Shown piece by piece: positions 45,251 through 54,959 of a DNA stretch of 64,000 nt. The notes beneath the pieces are model-generated. The model saw nothing but the letters and a program-made list of their open reading frames with translations. It had not been told where the DNA came from and made no database searches. Numbering within the stretch: the stretch's first letter is position 1; each line of letters opens with the position of its first letter. The stretch is from Catenovulum adriaticum. GTDB taxonomy: Bacteria > Pseudomonadota > Gammaproteobacteria > Enterobacterales > Alteromonadaceae. Position numbers and translations under genes: made by a program. Where the stretch lies: the NCBI RefSeq assembly GCF_026725475.1, contig NZ_CP109965.1, positions 1,860,001 to 1,924,000 on the forward strand, written 5' to 3'.

Positions 45251-45760
45251 TTAAACAGGTTTAATGTCTTTGAGAAAGCTAGAGGTGTTTTTCATATATT
45301 CGAAAAACCACTCAATCACAATCTTAAACTCAGGAACTAGAACTGATTCACGCCACCAAACTGACGTTGCAGCAGGCGTGAAAGCGTCCATAAAGAATAG
45401 TATAGCTGATACAATTAAGACACCTCGTAGTGCGCCAAACACCAAGCCTAGCACTCTATCTGTACCCGACAACCCTGTCTTTTGTACCAACTGTGAAATT
45501 AAATAATTAGCTAACGAGCCAAGCAAAATAGTTACGATAAATAAAATCGCAATTGCGGCTGCATTACGCAACATTTCATCATCAATGCTGTTTAATAAGG
45601 TCGCCAGATCTAAATAAAAAGTACTGGCTACAAAAAAAGCGGTGATCCATACCACTAATGACAAAGCTTCGCGAACAAAGCCTCTTACTAAACTGACCAG
45701 TGTAGAAATACTGATCAAACCTATAATCGCGTAATCGATCCAGACCATATCTATCTTCAT
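45251..45760 (-). CDS. cvpA: CvpA-family membrane protein
   Basis: A 169-residue inner-membrane protein with four hydrophobic segments (YAIIGLISISTLVSLVRGFVREA, VVWITAFFVASTFYL, AAAIAILFIVTILLGSLANYL, VLGLVFGALRGVLIVSAILFF). The SLVRGFVREALS and DRVLGLVFGALRG blocks are the CvpA signatures. Needed for colicin V production in E. coli and linked to envelope stress; biochemical role not settled. Directly upstream of purF. Confidence 0.93.
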   Translation of the reverse strand: MKIDMVWIDYAIIGLISISTLVSLVRGFVREALSLVVWITAFFVASTFYLDLATLLNSIDDEMLRNAAAIAILFIVTILLGSLANYLISQLVQKTGLSGTDRVLGLVFGALRGVLIVSAILFFMDAFTPAATSVWWRESVLVPEFKIVIEWFFEYMKNTSSFLKDIKPV

Positions 45761-45812
45761 GCTGAAATGTGCGGGCGAATTCTACCAGATCCTAACACCA
45801 TAATGCTAATCA

Positions 45813-46442
45813 TTATTGCGCTGGTTGATAATTTGCTAATTTGCCCTTTAAATTCGTTAACTGTTTTAAAGCAGGTAACATCTTTTCAAGTTTCTTTTTA
45901 TCCAAGTCAGGACCAATAAATACTTTGGTTAAACGACCGCTGCTGGAAGTTACTGATTTAGTAAATACGACATAGCCTTCACGTTTTAATTTATTAACTA
46001 AGTTATCAACATTTTTTTTATTACCAAAACTACCTAATTGAATCACCCAAGCTGCATTAGTAAACTGAGATTGAGTTGGTGCTTGCTTCGGTTCTGGTTT
46101 TTTTGCTGATTGCGCTGAATTAACTTTATCTTGTTTGTCTTGCTTAGGCTGTTCAGATGCTGAATTATCATTTACTTGTTCTGATTGATCATTTTCTAAT
46201 AAGTGATCAACAGGGGCTTCATTATCTATTTGTACTTTTGCCTGTTGCATTTGTTCATCGTATGCAGACTCTGGAAAATCAGGGGCAATAGGTATTGCTT
46301 TAACTTTAGGCTTGTTCGGAATCGTTTGAAATTGATCGGAATACTCGCTTTTTTTACCGTCTAATAAATCCGGTAAAAAAATAACGATTAACGCAATAAA
46401 GACGATGCTACCCACTAAACGATTTTGAAATGAATTACCCAT
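45813..46442 (-). CDS. dedD: SPOR-domain cell-division protein DedD
   Basis: A 209-residue bitopic protein: an N-terminal membrane helix (NRLVGSIVFIALIVIFLPDLL), a low-complexity Gln/Asp/Lys/Pro linker (about 60-130), and a C-terminal SPOR domain (WVIQLGSFGNKKNVDNLVNKL ... VFIGPDLDKKKLEKML) that binds denuded glycan at the division septum. The start MGNSFQNRLVGSIV and the location between folC and cvpA fit DedD. Confidence 0.92.
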   Translation of the reverse strand: MGNSFQNRLVGSIVFIALIVIFLPDLLDGKKSEYSDQFQTIPNKPKVKAIPIAPDFPESAYDEQMQQAKVQIDNEAPVDHLLENDQSEQVNDNSASEQPKQDKQDKVNSAQSAKKPEPKQAPTQSQFTNAAWVIQLGSFGNKKNVDNLVNKLKREGYVVFTKSVTSSSGRLTKVFIGPDLDKKKLEKMLPALKQLTNLKGKLANYQPAQ

Positions 46443-46445
46443 TAT

Positions 46446-47696
46446 TTAATCCGTCAAAATATCTGTGATCACCCAAAAAGAGCCAAACGCAACAATAAGA
46501 TCGTCTAGTTGAGCATCTGCTAAAGCACTTTTGTACGCTTGTTGAATCGATTGATAACAGCTTACTTTATCAGATACGGTTAATTCGGTTTGTAAATCTG
46601 TGGCTTTTGCGCCTCTTGGCTGGTTGATATCTGCTAAATACCAAGCATCAAAATCAGCTTTTATGGTGTTAATAACGGTTTTAATATCTTTATCTTTTAA
46701 CATGCCCAGCACAGCAATTTTTTTACCTTGGTGTGAGTACTGTTGTAGTTGTTGCTGCATAAAACGAATCGATTCTGGGTTATGTGCAACATCAATAATG
46801 ACATCAGGTTGAGTTGAAATTTTTTGCCAGCGGCCGGCTAATTGAAAATCAATGAAGCATGCATTAATTAAATTAATATCCAGCTCAAGGCCAAGTTGCT
46901 CTAAGCCCGCTAAAACCGTACTCGCATTTTGAATCGGCATGTTGGGTTTATTTAAATGATTAAATTGATTTTTTTTACCCTGCCAAGACCAATACTGAGG
47001 CTCTATTTGATAACAAAAGTCTTGTTGTTGCCACACAATATCTAGCTGTTTTTCTAACGCTTGTTGTTTAACGGTATCTGGTGGATTTAAATCACCACAA
47101 ACCGCCTTGCCTTGCGCTCTAAAAATACCGGCTTTTTCAAAACCAATCACTTCTCGGTTTGTACCCAACCAGTCTTGGTGATCTAAATCTATTGTGGTAA
47201 TAATAGATAGATCAGGTTCAACAATGTTAGTTGCATCTAACCGTCCGCCTAGGCCAACCTCTAATAAAATATAATCTAGCGATTGTTGAGCGAGTAAATA
47301 AATGGCAGCTAATGTGCCAAACTCAAAATAAGTTAGCGCTATATTACCGCGCGCCTGCTCTATGGCTTGAAAAGCATCACAATGCTGCTGCTCACTTAGC
47401 CAATTTGCATTAACCGTTACGCGTTCACGATAATCATGAATATGGGGGGAATTATAGCAGCCCACATTAAAGCCATGGGCACACAAAAGTTGTTGCATTA
47501 AATGACAACTAGTGCCTTTGCCATTGGTGCCAGCAAGTAGCACCACTTTGGTTTGACTAAAGTTTAAATCTAATCGGTTATAAACTTGACGAACACGCTC
47601 CAACCCCAGCTCAATATCGTTAGGGTGAAGCGCTTCTAAATAAGTTAACCAGTCTGGCAGCGAATTAAAAGCTACCTGAGCGGATGGATTGACCAT
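46446..47696 (-). CDS. folC: Dihydrofolate synthase / folylpolyglutamate synthase
   Basis: A 416-residue Mur-ligase-family enzyme that adds glutamate to dihydropteroate and folates. P-loop LLAGTNGKGTSCHL, YNSPHIHDYRERV, YFEFGTLAAIYLLAQ, LEVGLGGRLDATNIVEPDLS and DVAHNPESIRF are family blocks. It overlaps the accD stop by one base and is followed 3 bp later by dedD, as in many gammaproteobacteria. Confidence 0.96.
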   Translation of the reverse strand: MVNPSAQVAFNSLPDWLTYLEALHPNDIELGLERVRQVYNRLDLNFSQTKVVLLAGTNGKGTSCHLMQQLLCAHGFNVGCYNSPHIHDYRERVTVNANWLSEQQHCDAFQAIEQARGNIALTYFEFGTLAAIYLLAQQSLDYILLEVGLGGRLDATNIVEPDLSIITTIDLDHQDWLGTNREVIGFEKAGIFRAQGKAVCGDLNPPDTVKQQALEKQLDIVWQQQDFCYQIEPQYWSWQGKKNQFNHLNKPNMPIQNASTVLAGLEQLGLELDINLINACFIDFQLAGRWQKISTQPDVIIDVAHNPESIRFMQQQLQQYSHQGKKIAVLGMLKDKDIKTVINTIKADFDAWYLADINQPRGAKATDLQTELTVSDKVSCYQSIQQAYKSALADAQLDDLIVAFGSFWVITDILTD

Positions 47697-48556
47697 TAAA
47701 TTTGCTCAATAGAAGGTAAATTCATCAGTTTGGTAATTAATCGCGATAAGGTATCTCGCATATCACGGCGATCGACAATCATATCAATTGCCCCTTTTTG
47801 CAATAAAAACTCACTTCGCTGAAAGCCTTCCGGTAATTTTTCACGAACCGTTTGTTCAATTACTCGAGGGCCAGCAAAACCAATTAGTGCTTTAGGCTCT
47901 GCAATATTTAAATCACCAAGCATCGCAAAGCTAGCTGAAACGCCACCCATAGTAGGATCGGTTAAAACTGAAATATAGGGCAAGCCTTGCTCACTCATTT
48001 TAGCTAAACCTGCGCTGGTTTTAGCCATTTGCATTAATGACATTAATGCTTCTTGCATTCTTGCGCCGCCTGAAGCTGAAAAACAAATTAAAGGTAAGTT
48101 TTGTTCCAAGCAAACTTCAACCGCTTTAATGAAACGAGCGCCAACCACCGAGCCCATTGAACCGCCCATAAAACCAAATTCAAATGCAACAGCCACCACA
48201 GGCACGCCTTTTACAGCCCCTTGAAATGCAATTAATGCATCTTTTTCACCGGTTTTTTTCTGGGCCGCAGTAATTCTGTCTTTATATCGTTTTGAATCTT
48301 TGAATTTAAGTTTATCTTGTGGTTCTAAATCTGAACCTAGTTCAGTGCGGTTTTCCACATCTAAAAAAGCTTCCAAACGAGCACGGCCAGAAATGCGCAT
48401 ATGATGACCACATTTAGGGCAAACATTTTGTTGCTGCTCAACATCAGCACGGTACAAAACTGAACTACAATCGTCGCACTTAACCCAAACACCTTCTGGT
48501 ACATTGCTTTTTTTGCTTGAGTTTGTTTTAGGTAATATTTTTTCGATCCAACTCAT
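47696..48556 (-). CDS. accD: Acetyl-CoA carboxylase carboxyltransferase subunit beta
   Basis: A 286-residue subunit that with AccA transfers carboxyl from biotin to acetyl-CoA, opening fatty-acid synthesis. The N-terminal zinc ribbon has four cysteines (CDDCSS and CPKCGHH, about residues 27-49), and the crotonase-fold core carries LICFSASGGARMQEALMSL, PTMGGVSASFAMLGD and IGFAGPRVIEQTV. Coupled to folC by a one-base overlap. Confidence 0.97.
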   Translation of the reverse strand: MSWIEKILPKTNSSKKSNVPEGVWVKCDDCSSVLYRADVEQQQNVCPKCGHHMRISGRARLEAFLDVENRTELGSDLEPQDKLKFKDSKRYKDRITAAQKKTGEKDALIAFQGAVKGVPVVAVAFEFGFMGGSMGSVVGARFIKAVEVCLEQNLPLICFSASGGARMQEALMSLMQMAKTSAGLAKMSEQGLPYISVLTDPTMGGVSASFAMLGDLNIAEPKALIGFAGPRVIEQTVREKLPEGFQRSEFLLQKGAIDMIVDRRDMRDTLSRLITKLMNLPSIEQI

Positions 48557-48695
48557 TGATAATCTCTGGGTATAATTTCAAAAAGAAAAATTAGTTTATA
48601 CAAAAAGCGATAAACTCTTAATGCCGCACATTAAATCATAAACTGAAGCATATTTTAACTAAAACCTGCATCTTAAAGTAGAGATAAGTATAGAT

Positions 48696-49535
48696 TTAAT
48701 TGCTTACTTCGCATTGTTTATCGATTTTTTCAATATTTAATGGTTCAATTTGCTCTGGTAAAAAAACGGGTCCCATCGGCACAACGGGAATATTTAAACT
48801 ATCTGGATAAAAAACTCGAACCAAATATAAACCATTTGGTTTAGCTGTGGCCGCGGCTAACGTGCGGTCTTTTGCAATTAGCAACTCTGATATCCAGTTA
48901 ACAGCTTGCTCGCCTTTGCCTATTTCCATTAAAGAGCCCGCGATATTGCGAACCATATGGTGCAAAAACGCATTTGCAGTAATATCGATAACAATATATT
49001 CACCAATTCGCGTAACCGATACTTGGTGAATATTTCTAAATGGTGTGTTTGATTGACAGTGCGCTGCTCTGAATGAGGTGAAATCTTTTTCGCCCACTAA
49101 AGCTTGAGCAGCTTGATGCATTTTAGTTGCATCTAAGTCGTGATAACAATGAGTGATACCTTGGGGCAATATAGCTGACTTTAACGGGTTATTATATATA
49201 ACATATCTGTAGCGGCGTGCCGTAGCTGAGTATCTGGCGTCAAATGAGTCATCAACAATTTGAGCCCATTTTACCGCAATATCTTTAGGTAAATTGGCAT
49301 TAACGCCTAAAGTCAATGCTTTAATTTCGCGTTGAACATCCGTGGTAAAATGCACAACTTGAGCTGTCGCATGTACGCCAGAATCAGTTCGCCCTGCACA
49401 AGTGACCACTATTGTTTTGTTAACCACTTTGGATAAAGCTTCTTCTAATGCCTGCTGAACACTGGGTACATTTTGTTGTCTTTGCCAACCCGAATACCGG
49501 GCACCATCGTATTCAATACCTAACGCAAATTTCAT
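48696..49535 (-). CDS. truA: tRNA pseudouridine(38-40) synthase
   Basis: Enzyme modifying U38-U40 in the anticodon arm of many tRNAs. 279 residues. Catalytic Asp is in CAGRTDSGVHATAQV, with GVNANLPKDIAV, AFLHHMVRNIAGSLMEIG and LYLVRVFYP as further family blocks. It is upstream of accD in the same orientation with a 139 bp gap, the usual order. The C-terminal extension of about 20 residues (EQIEPLNIEKIDKQ) is not part of the fold. Confidence 0.96.
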   Translation of the reverse strand: MKFALGIEYDGARYSGWQRQQNVPSVQQALEEALSKVVNKTIVVTCAGRTDSGVHATAQVVHFTTDVQREIKALTLGVNANLPKDIAVKWAQIVDDSFDARYSATARRYRYVIYNNPLKSAILPQGITHCYHDLDATKMHQAAQALVGEKDFTSFRAAHCQSNTPFRNIHQVSVTRIGEYIVIDITANAFLHHMVRNIAGSLMEIGKGEQAVNWISELLIAKDRTLAAATAKPNGLYLVRVFYPDSLNIPVVPMGPVFLPEQIEPLNIEKIDKQCEVSN

Positions 49536-49643
49536 ATCATAACCACATGAATAAAAGTGGCGGCATTATACCCAAACCAAGTAAAAATGCGAGCTTGAGC
49601 ATAATAATAGCAATTACATTAATCACAAATAAAGATAAACACC

Positions 49644-50471
49644 TTAATCTAATGGCTTTATCATAATATTTCTAAACTCGGTTGGATGTGACTCAGCTTG
49701 AAGCGCAATGTAGCCCTCGTCGATAATCAAATCGCTCAAGCCTAATGCATACTCACTTTTTGGCTCGTATTGAGTTTTTTGATATTCAAATACCACTTCA
49801 CCATTAATCCGATGAATGACTTTTTCGCCCCCGTGCACCTCTATTTCAGCTTGCACCCATTGATCGCCTGGGTAAGTTTTTGAGGTAGATAAGATACAAT
49901 GCTCAGTTCTCAATTGACCATTCACAACAATATTGGTTTCTGGTGTGCAAACATTGCCCGTTGTTCGAGTTTGTCCTTGGGTGCCGCCGAGTAACTGAAC
50001 CTCAATCGAACGAGGAAAACTTTGTTCAATTGCCATACTGCTCGGTGATTGACTATGAAACATAATACCATTATTGCGATAAGCCCACTCGGGCCCGCCA
50101 TTAACTTGCTCGCCGATAAAACGGTATTCAAGCTTTAGAATATAACTTGAAAAAGGTTTTTGATAAAAAATATGACCAAATTTATCGTCGAAATTTTGAT
50201 AGTTATCGTACGAAACAATTAATTTTCCATCTTTAACCCCAAAGGTATCTAGATAGTTTTCATCTAGTGGATGATCTGTAAATTTGATATGCCAACCCGA
50301 TAAATCTTTGCCATTAAATAGAGATATCCATTCACCTTTTTGATTATCCGTTTGATCTGTTTTAACAACCTCTTGTTCCACTTGTTCCACTTGATCTAAT
50401 TGCACACAACTTACCAGTGATAATAGCAAAGCAGAATTAATAACAGCCCACTTGATTTTAAACATAGTCAT
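49644..50471 (-). CDS. DUF1080-family (3-keto-disaccharide hydrolase-like) lipoprotein
   Basis: A 275-residue lipoprotein (lipobox SLVSC at about residues 18-22). The rest is a concanavalin-like beta-sandwich of the DUF1080 family: GEWISLFNGKDLSGWHIKF at the start of the domain, LKLEYRFIGE, YRNNGIMFHSQSP, QWVQAEIEVHGGEKVIHRINGEVVFEY, and YIALQAESHPTEFRNIMIKPL at the end. The family is frequent in polysaccharide-degrading marine bacteria and includes 3-keto-disaccharide hydrolases; substrate unknown. It is an isolated accessory gene inside a housekeeping stretch. Confidence 0.85.
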   Translation of the reverse strand: MTMFKIKWAVINSALLLSLVSCVQLDQVEQVEQEVVKTDQTDNQKGEWISLFNGKDLSGWHIKFTDHPLDENYLDTFGVKDGKLIVSYDNYQNFDDKFGHIFYQKPFSSYILKLEYRFIGEQVNGGPEWAYRNNGIMFHSQSPSSMAIEQSFPRSIEVQLLGGTQGQTRTTGNVCTPETNIVVNGQLRTEHCILSTSKTYPGDQWVQAEIEVHGGEKVIHRINGEVVFEYQKTQYEPKSEYALGLSDLIIDEGYIALQAESHPTEFRNIMIKPLD

Positions 50472-50504
50472 TCCATCTGTTAATGTAAAAACGTATAAGT
50501 AAAC

Positions 50505-50536
50505 AAAAACGGCCGATTAAAGAATCAGCCGTTTTT
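50505..50536 (-). terminator. Terminator after pssA
   Basis: Inverted repeat AAAAACGGC...GATT / AATC...GCCGTTTTT with a small loop, 30 bp past the pssA stop on the minus strand and upstream of the DUF1080 gene. Confidence 0.85.
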
Positions 50537-50565
50537 AAATATTGCCAAATAATAAGTTAAACCTA

Positions 50566-51390
50566 CTATTTAGTCTGATTATTTTCTGTTTCGTCTTGCT
50601 CTTGTGAAGCCGCCTTACTTGCTTCAGTCGCTGTTTCGTCAGGTTCATCTATTAGTTTATTTTTAATTTCTTTAACACTTTTATAGGTAATAAAAGGACC
50701 TGACAACGCATAAAGAGAAAAGATCAAAAACAACACTAATGCAGGCTCAGTAGCCACAACGACAAAGACTAATACCATGAATAAAACAGCAATAAACGGC
50801 ACCCGTTCTTTCCATTTTATTTCTTTAAACGAGCTATATTTAAAGTTACTAACCATCAACAACCCACTCACGGTGGTTATTATCATCGCAATGACGCCAA
50901 AGGTATCTGGGTTTAGTTCATAATCGGCACCTAGCCAAACCATACCACTGACAATCGCGGCCGCTGCTGGGCTTGCTAACCCAGTAAAATAACGTGAATC
51001 AGCTGTACCTACCGTGGTATTAAATCTGGCTAAACGCAATGCCGCAGCGGCGGTAAAAATAAATGCGGCTAGCCAACCAATTTTACCTAATCCAAACAAA
51101 GCCCAATTATAAGCGACTAATGCTGGTGCGATGCCAAAAGACACCATATCCGCCATACTGTCGTATTCGGCTCCAAATGCACTTTGGGTGTTAGTCATTC
51201 TGGCAACTCGACCATCTAGCGCATCAAAAATCATCGCAATAAAAATAGCAACTGCAGCACTTTCAAAATGGTTGTTCATAGAGGCAATTACTGCATAAAA
51301 ACCAGAAAAAAGGCCAGCTGTGGTGAGAATGTTAGGTAACAGATAAATGCCTTTGCTTGGATGTTTTTGTATATCGTTTGAATCAGTCAT
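50566..51390 (-). CDS. pssA: CDP-diacylglycerol-serine O-phosphatidyltransferase
   Basis: Makes phosphatidylserine, precursor of phosphatidylethanolamine. A 274-residue membrane protein of the CDP-alcohol phosphatidyltransferase family (the polytopic type), with the D-x2-DG-x2-AR-x8-G-x3-D-x3-D metal/CDP motif in DALDGRVARMTNTQSAFGAE and EYDSMADMVSFG. About eight hydrophobic segments and a charged C-terminal tail rich in Glu, Asp and Gln (about 245-274). Single gene with its own terminator. Confidence 0.93.
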   Translation of the reverse strand: MTDSNDIQKHPSKGIYLLPNILTTAGLFSGFYAVIASMNNHFESAAVAIFIAMIFDALDGRVARMTNTQSAFGAEYDSMADMVSFGIAPALVAYNWALFGLGKIGWLAAFIFTAAAALRLARFNTTVGTADSRYFTGLASPAAAAIVSGMVWLGADYELNPDTFGVIAMIITTVSGLLMVSNFKYSSFKEIKWKERVPFIAVLFMVLVFVVVATEPALVLFLIFSLYALSGPFITYKSVKEIKNKLIDEPDETATEASKAASQEQDETENNQTK

Positions 51391-51496
51391 AAAAATTTTT
51401 GCTTAATCCTTAAAATAATAAAGGTTTCTAGTTGCAACCATAGTTAAATAAGTAGCAATAGAAACCTCATGTAGCAAGTTACTTTTATATTGTAAC

Positions 51497-54073
51497 TTAT
51501 TTTGATACAAAGACTAATTTATCATCTTTTTCATCAACAACAATGGTTTTTTCTGTTGGAATTGAACCTGATAAAATAGCTTGTGCTAATGGGTTTTCAA
51601 TTTCCTGTTGAATTGCTCGTTTTAATGGTCTGGCACCAAACACAGGATCAAAGCCAGCTTTACTGAGCTTTGCCAAAGCTGCATCTGTGACTTCAAAGCC
51701 GTAGCCACGGGCTTCCAGACGATTTTTGAGTTCATCTAACTGAATCAATGAAATTTGCTGGATATGATCTTGGGCCAATGGATGAAACACCACAGTTTCA
51801 TCTATCCGGTTAATAAATTCAGGTTTAAAATGTTGACCAACTACCTCTAGCACGGAAGATTTAACTTGATCTTCATGACCCGAATGCGTCAACTCTTGAA
51901 TTAAATCAGAGCCCAAATTAGATGTCATTATGACCACTGTGTTTTTGAAATCAACTGTCCTGCCTTGTCCATCTGTTAATCGGCCGTCGTCTAATAGTTG
52001 CAACAAAATATTGAAGACATCAGGGTGCGCTTTTTCAATTTCGTCTAGCAAAATAACAGAATAAGGTTTTCGGCGCACAGCTTCAGTTAAATAACCGCCT
52101 TCTTCATAACCCACATAGCCCGGAGGCGCTCCCAATAAGCGAGAAACTGAATGTTTTTCCATAAATTCAGACATGTCGATTCTGACCATGGCGCTTTCTG
52201 AATCAAATAAAAAGCTTGCCAATGACTTACAGAGTTCTGTTTTACCAACCCCAGTTGGGCCTAAAAATAAAAATGAACCTATAGGCCGATTCGGATCAGA
52301 CAAACCGGCACGAGAACGACGAATAGCATTAGAGACAGCTTTAACTGCTTCGTCTTGGCCAATCACTCGTTGATGTAAGTTATCTTCCATTTGCAACAAC
52401 TTATCTCGCTCGCTTTCAAGCATGCGCGATACTGGAATGCCAGTCCAACGCGAGAGTACATCTGCAATTTCTTCCTCTGTAACTCTATGTTTAAGCAAGC
52501 TCATGTCTTGCATTTCAGCTTGAACCGCTAAATCTAACTGGCGCTCAAGCGCTGGAATTTTGCCATATTGAAGCTCAGACATGCGGCTTAAATCGCCAGC
52601 CCGCTTAGCAATGTCCATATCCAAACGCGCTTGTTCAAGGTCTGCTTTAATATTTTGAGTACCTTGTAATGCCGCTTTTTCTGCATTCCAAATTTCTTCC
52701 AAATCATTAAATTTTTGAGTAATGCCTTCCAGTTCTTCTTCAATAGTGTTTAAGCGCTTTTTACTGGCATCATCGCGCTCTTTTTGCAATGCTTGTTGCT
52801 CTAATTTAAGTTGAATACTGCGACGTTCAAGGCGATCTAACTCTTCTGGCTTAGAGTCGATTTGCATTCGGATGCTTGAAGCTGCTTCATCAATTAAATC
52901 TATCGCTTTATCGGGCAATTGGCGATCTGCGATATAACGATTAGACAAAGAGGCCGCCGCCACAATAGCCGGATCAGTAATTTCAACTGAGTGATGTAGT
53001 TCGTATCTTTCTTTTAGGCCGCGCAAAATGGCAATCGTATCTTCAACGCTAGGTTGATCCACTAATACCTTTTGAAAACGACGTTCAAGCGCAGCATCTT
53101 TTTCGATAAACTGGCGGTATTCGTCTAATGTTGTTGCACCAACACAATGTAATTCACCTCGAGCTAATGCCGGCTTTAACATATTTCCGGCATCCATAGC
53201 GCCATCACCTTTACCTGCGCCAACCATAGTGTGGAGTTCGTCAATAAATAAAATGACTTGTCCTTCTTCTTTGGCAAGCTCATTTAATACCGCTTTCAAT
53301 CTTTCTTCAAATTCACCTCGGTATTTAGCGCCGGCAATTAAAGCGCCCATATCTAATGATAATACGCGTTTATTTTTAAGCCCTTCAGAAACCTCGCCAT
53401 TAATTATACGCTGTGCTAAACCTTCAACTATTGCGGTTTTTCCTACCCCTGGTTCGCCAATTAATACAGGGTTGTTTTTCGTTCTACGTTGTAGCACTTG
53501 TACAGTACGGCGAATTTCTTCATCTCGACCTATAACAGGATCAAGCTTGCCCTGCTCTGCTTTCGCGGTTAAATCCTGAGTGTACTTTTCTAAGGCTTGG
53601 CGTTTCTCTTCGGCATTAGGATCATCTACGTTTTGTCCGCCTCTCACTTTTTCTATCGCTGCTTCTAATTGAGCCCGACTAATACCCGATTTGGTTAACA
53701 TTTGTCCTAACGATGCGTTTTGCTCAAGTGCAGCCAATACGAAAAGCTCTGACGAAATAAATTTATCTTTGCGTTTTTGTGCCAATTTATCTGATAGGTT
53801 TAACAAACTAATCATGTCACGTGATAATTGGACATCACCACCTATGCCTTCAACTTTAGGCAGCTTATCTAAAGATTCAGATAGCTGCGCCCGCAACGCG
53901 GTAATTTCACAGCCTGCTTGAGTTAATAAATTACGAATTGAACCTGAATCTTGGTTGAGTAAAGCATACATTAAATGAGTTGCTTCAATGTATTGGTGAT
54001 CTCGTCCCAATGCCAAAGATTGGGCATCGGAAATAGCAAGTTGGAATTGGCTAGTAAGTCTGTCTAATCTCAT
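51497..54073 (-). CDS. clpB: ATP-dependent protein disaggregase ClpB
   Basis: A 858-residue Hsp100 chaperone that pulls polypeptides out of aggregates with DnaK. Start MRLDRLTSQFQLAISDAQSLA is typical. N-domain (1-145), first AAA+ domain with GEPGVGKTAIVEGLAQRI and LFIDELHTMVGAG, the long coiled-coil middle domain (about 410-525), second AAA+ domain with FLFLGPTGVGKTELCK and ILLDEIEKAHPDVFN, and C-terminal FDPVFGARPLKRAIQ. No IGF/IGL ClpP-binding loop, as expected. A heat-shock promoter is visible upstream. Confidence 0.97.
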   Translation of the reverse strand: MRLDRLTSQFQLAISDAQSLALGRDHQYIEATHLMYALLNQDSGSIRNLLTQAGCEITALRAQLSESLDKLPKVEGIGGDVQLSRDMISLLNLSDKLAQKRKDKFISSELFVLAALEQNASLGQMLTKSGISRAQLEAAIEKVRGGQNVDDPNAEEKRQALEKYTQDLTAKAEQGKLDPVIGRDEEIRRTVQVLQRRTKNNPVLIGEPGVGKTAIVEGLAQRIINGEVSEGLKNKRVLSLDMGALIAGAKYRGEFEERLKAVLNELAKEEGQVILFIDELHTMVGAGKGDGAMDAGNMLKPALARGELHCVGATTLDEYRQFIEKDAALERRFQKVLVDQPSVEDTIAILRGLKERYELHHSVEITDPAIVAAASLSNRYIADRQLPDKAIDLIDEAASSIRMQIDSKPEELDRLERRSIQLKLEQQALQKERDDASKKRLNTIEEELEGITQKFNDLEEIWNAEKAALQGTQNIKADLEQARLDMDIAKRAGDLSRMSELQYGKIPALERQLDLAVQAEMQDMSLLKHRVTEEEIADVLSRWTGIPVSRMLESERDKLLQMEDNLHQRVIGQDEAVKAVSNAIRRSRAGLSDPNRPIGSFLFLGPTGVGKTELCKSLASFLFDSESAMVRIDMSEFMEKHSVSRLLGAPPGYVGYEEGGYLTEAVRRKPYSVILLDEIEKAHPDVFNILLQLLDDGRLTDGQGRTVDFKNTVVIMTSNLGSDLIQELTHSGHEDQVKSSVLEVVGQHFKPEFINRIDETVVFHPLAQDHIQQISLIQLDELKNRLEARGYGFEVTDAALAKLSKAGFDPVFGARPLKRAIQQEIENPLAQAILSGSIPTEKTIVVDEKDDKLVFVSK

Positions 54074-54110
54074 GATTGAAGTACCTTATCAAATAACCTA
54101 GTTTATTCAT

Positions 54111-54139
54111 AAATGGGTATTCACAGAAAAAATATCAAG
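54111..54139 (-). promoter_or_regulatory. Sigma-32 (RpoH) type promoter of clpB
   Basis: On the minus strand: CTTGATA (-35) at 54139-54133, a 14 bp spacer, and ACCCATTT (-10) at 54118-54111. The E. coli heat-shock consensus is CTTGAAA-N13-14-CCCCATNT, so only one base in each box differs. It ends 38 bp before the clpB ATG. Confidence 0.75.
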
Positions 54140-54182
54140 GGAGTTTAAAGCAAAATCATCTACCCAGATGAATTAAATTAAC

Positions 54183-54689
54183 TTAAAAATATTGGGCCGT
54201 TTCTACCTGTGTGAACTCATAACATAATTGAATAATGGCGGCATCTGAGCTAGCTCGATGCCGTGGCTCTTTATAAAGCTCAACTAAATTATCTTTAACA
54301 CTGTGCCAAATTTCTATTTGGGCTTGCGTTAAAATAGCTCTGATTGGTTCTAATTTAAAACTGGGCAAACAACCTGCGGCATCATATAATTTACCTAACC
54401 AACTTAAATCATGCCCCCAAGCATCTGTGTAAACTAATTCACCTGCTAGCGTTTTGTTCAGCTCATCAGCTACTTGTCGTACATTAAAGCCCATGTTAAA
54501 CAATAACTCGCGTTTAATATGATGTTTGTGCTCTGCACTACTTGACCAATGAGTCCAATTATCCTCAGGCTTTACGAGATAATTGAGTCGTTTTTTAGAC
54601 GGCAATACAAAACCTACTTCTATCGGGTAACTACCTCGACCAAAGCCTGATGCTTCAATGTCTAAAATAATAGGTAATTTATTCTCCAT
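54183..54689 (-). CDS. DEDDh-type 3'-5' exonuclease family protein
   Basis: A 168-residue soluble protein with an RNase-T/DnaQ-like fold. Exo I is ILDIEASGFGRGSYPIEVGF (Asp and Glu metal ligands), the middle Asp is likely in YTDAWGHDLSWL, and Exo III is HRASSDAAII with the catalytic His and Asp. It is small, like oligoribonuclease or RNase T relatives, but has its own sequence type, so substrate is not assigned. Single gene just upstream of clpB in the same orientation. Confidence 0.8.
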   Translation of the reverse strand: MENKLPIILDIEASGFGRGSYPIEVGFVLPSKKRLNYLVKPEDNWTHWSSSAEHKHHIKRELLFNMGFNVRQVADELNKTLAGELVYTDAWGHDLSWLGKLYDAAGCLPSFKLEPIRAILTQAQIEIWHSVKDNLVELYKEPRHRASSDAAIIQLCYEFTQVETAQYF

Positions 54690-54959
54690 TCAGTGCGTTT
54701 GTCCCTTTTCATTTAAAATACTGATGCAACTAATTTAAAAGTCAATAAGTGCATTATAATTTTCATATTTAACAACTTATAGTGTCCGTGGACATTTAAT
54801 GTTATTTATAATGTCTCTGATATGATTCTAGTCGATACTTGAATAACCTGTATACACTTGTCAATTACTCTACAATACGAAAAGGAAAACAACTAGAAAA
54901 GCAGCAAAGGCAAAGGCTTTGCTCGTCTGCTAGTTTAAACATTATGACGAACGGTCTAC

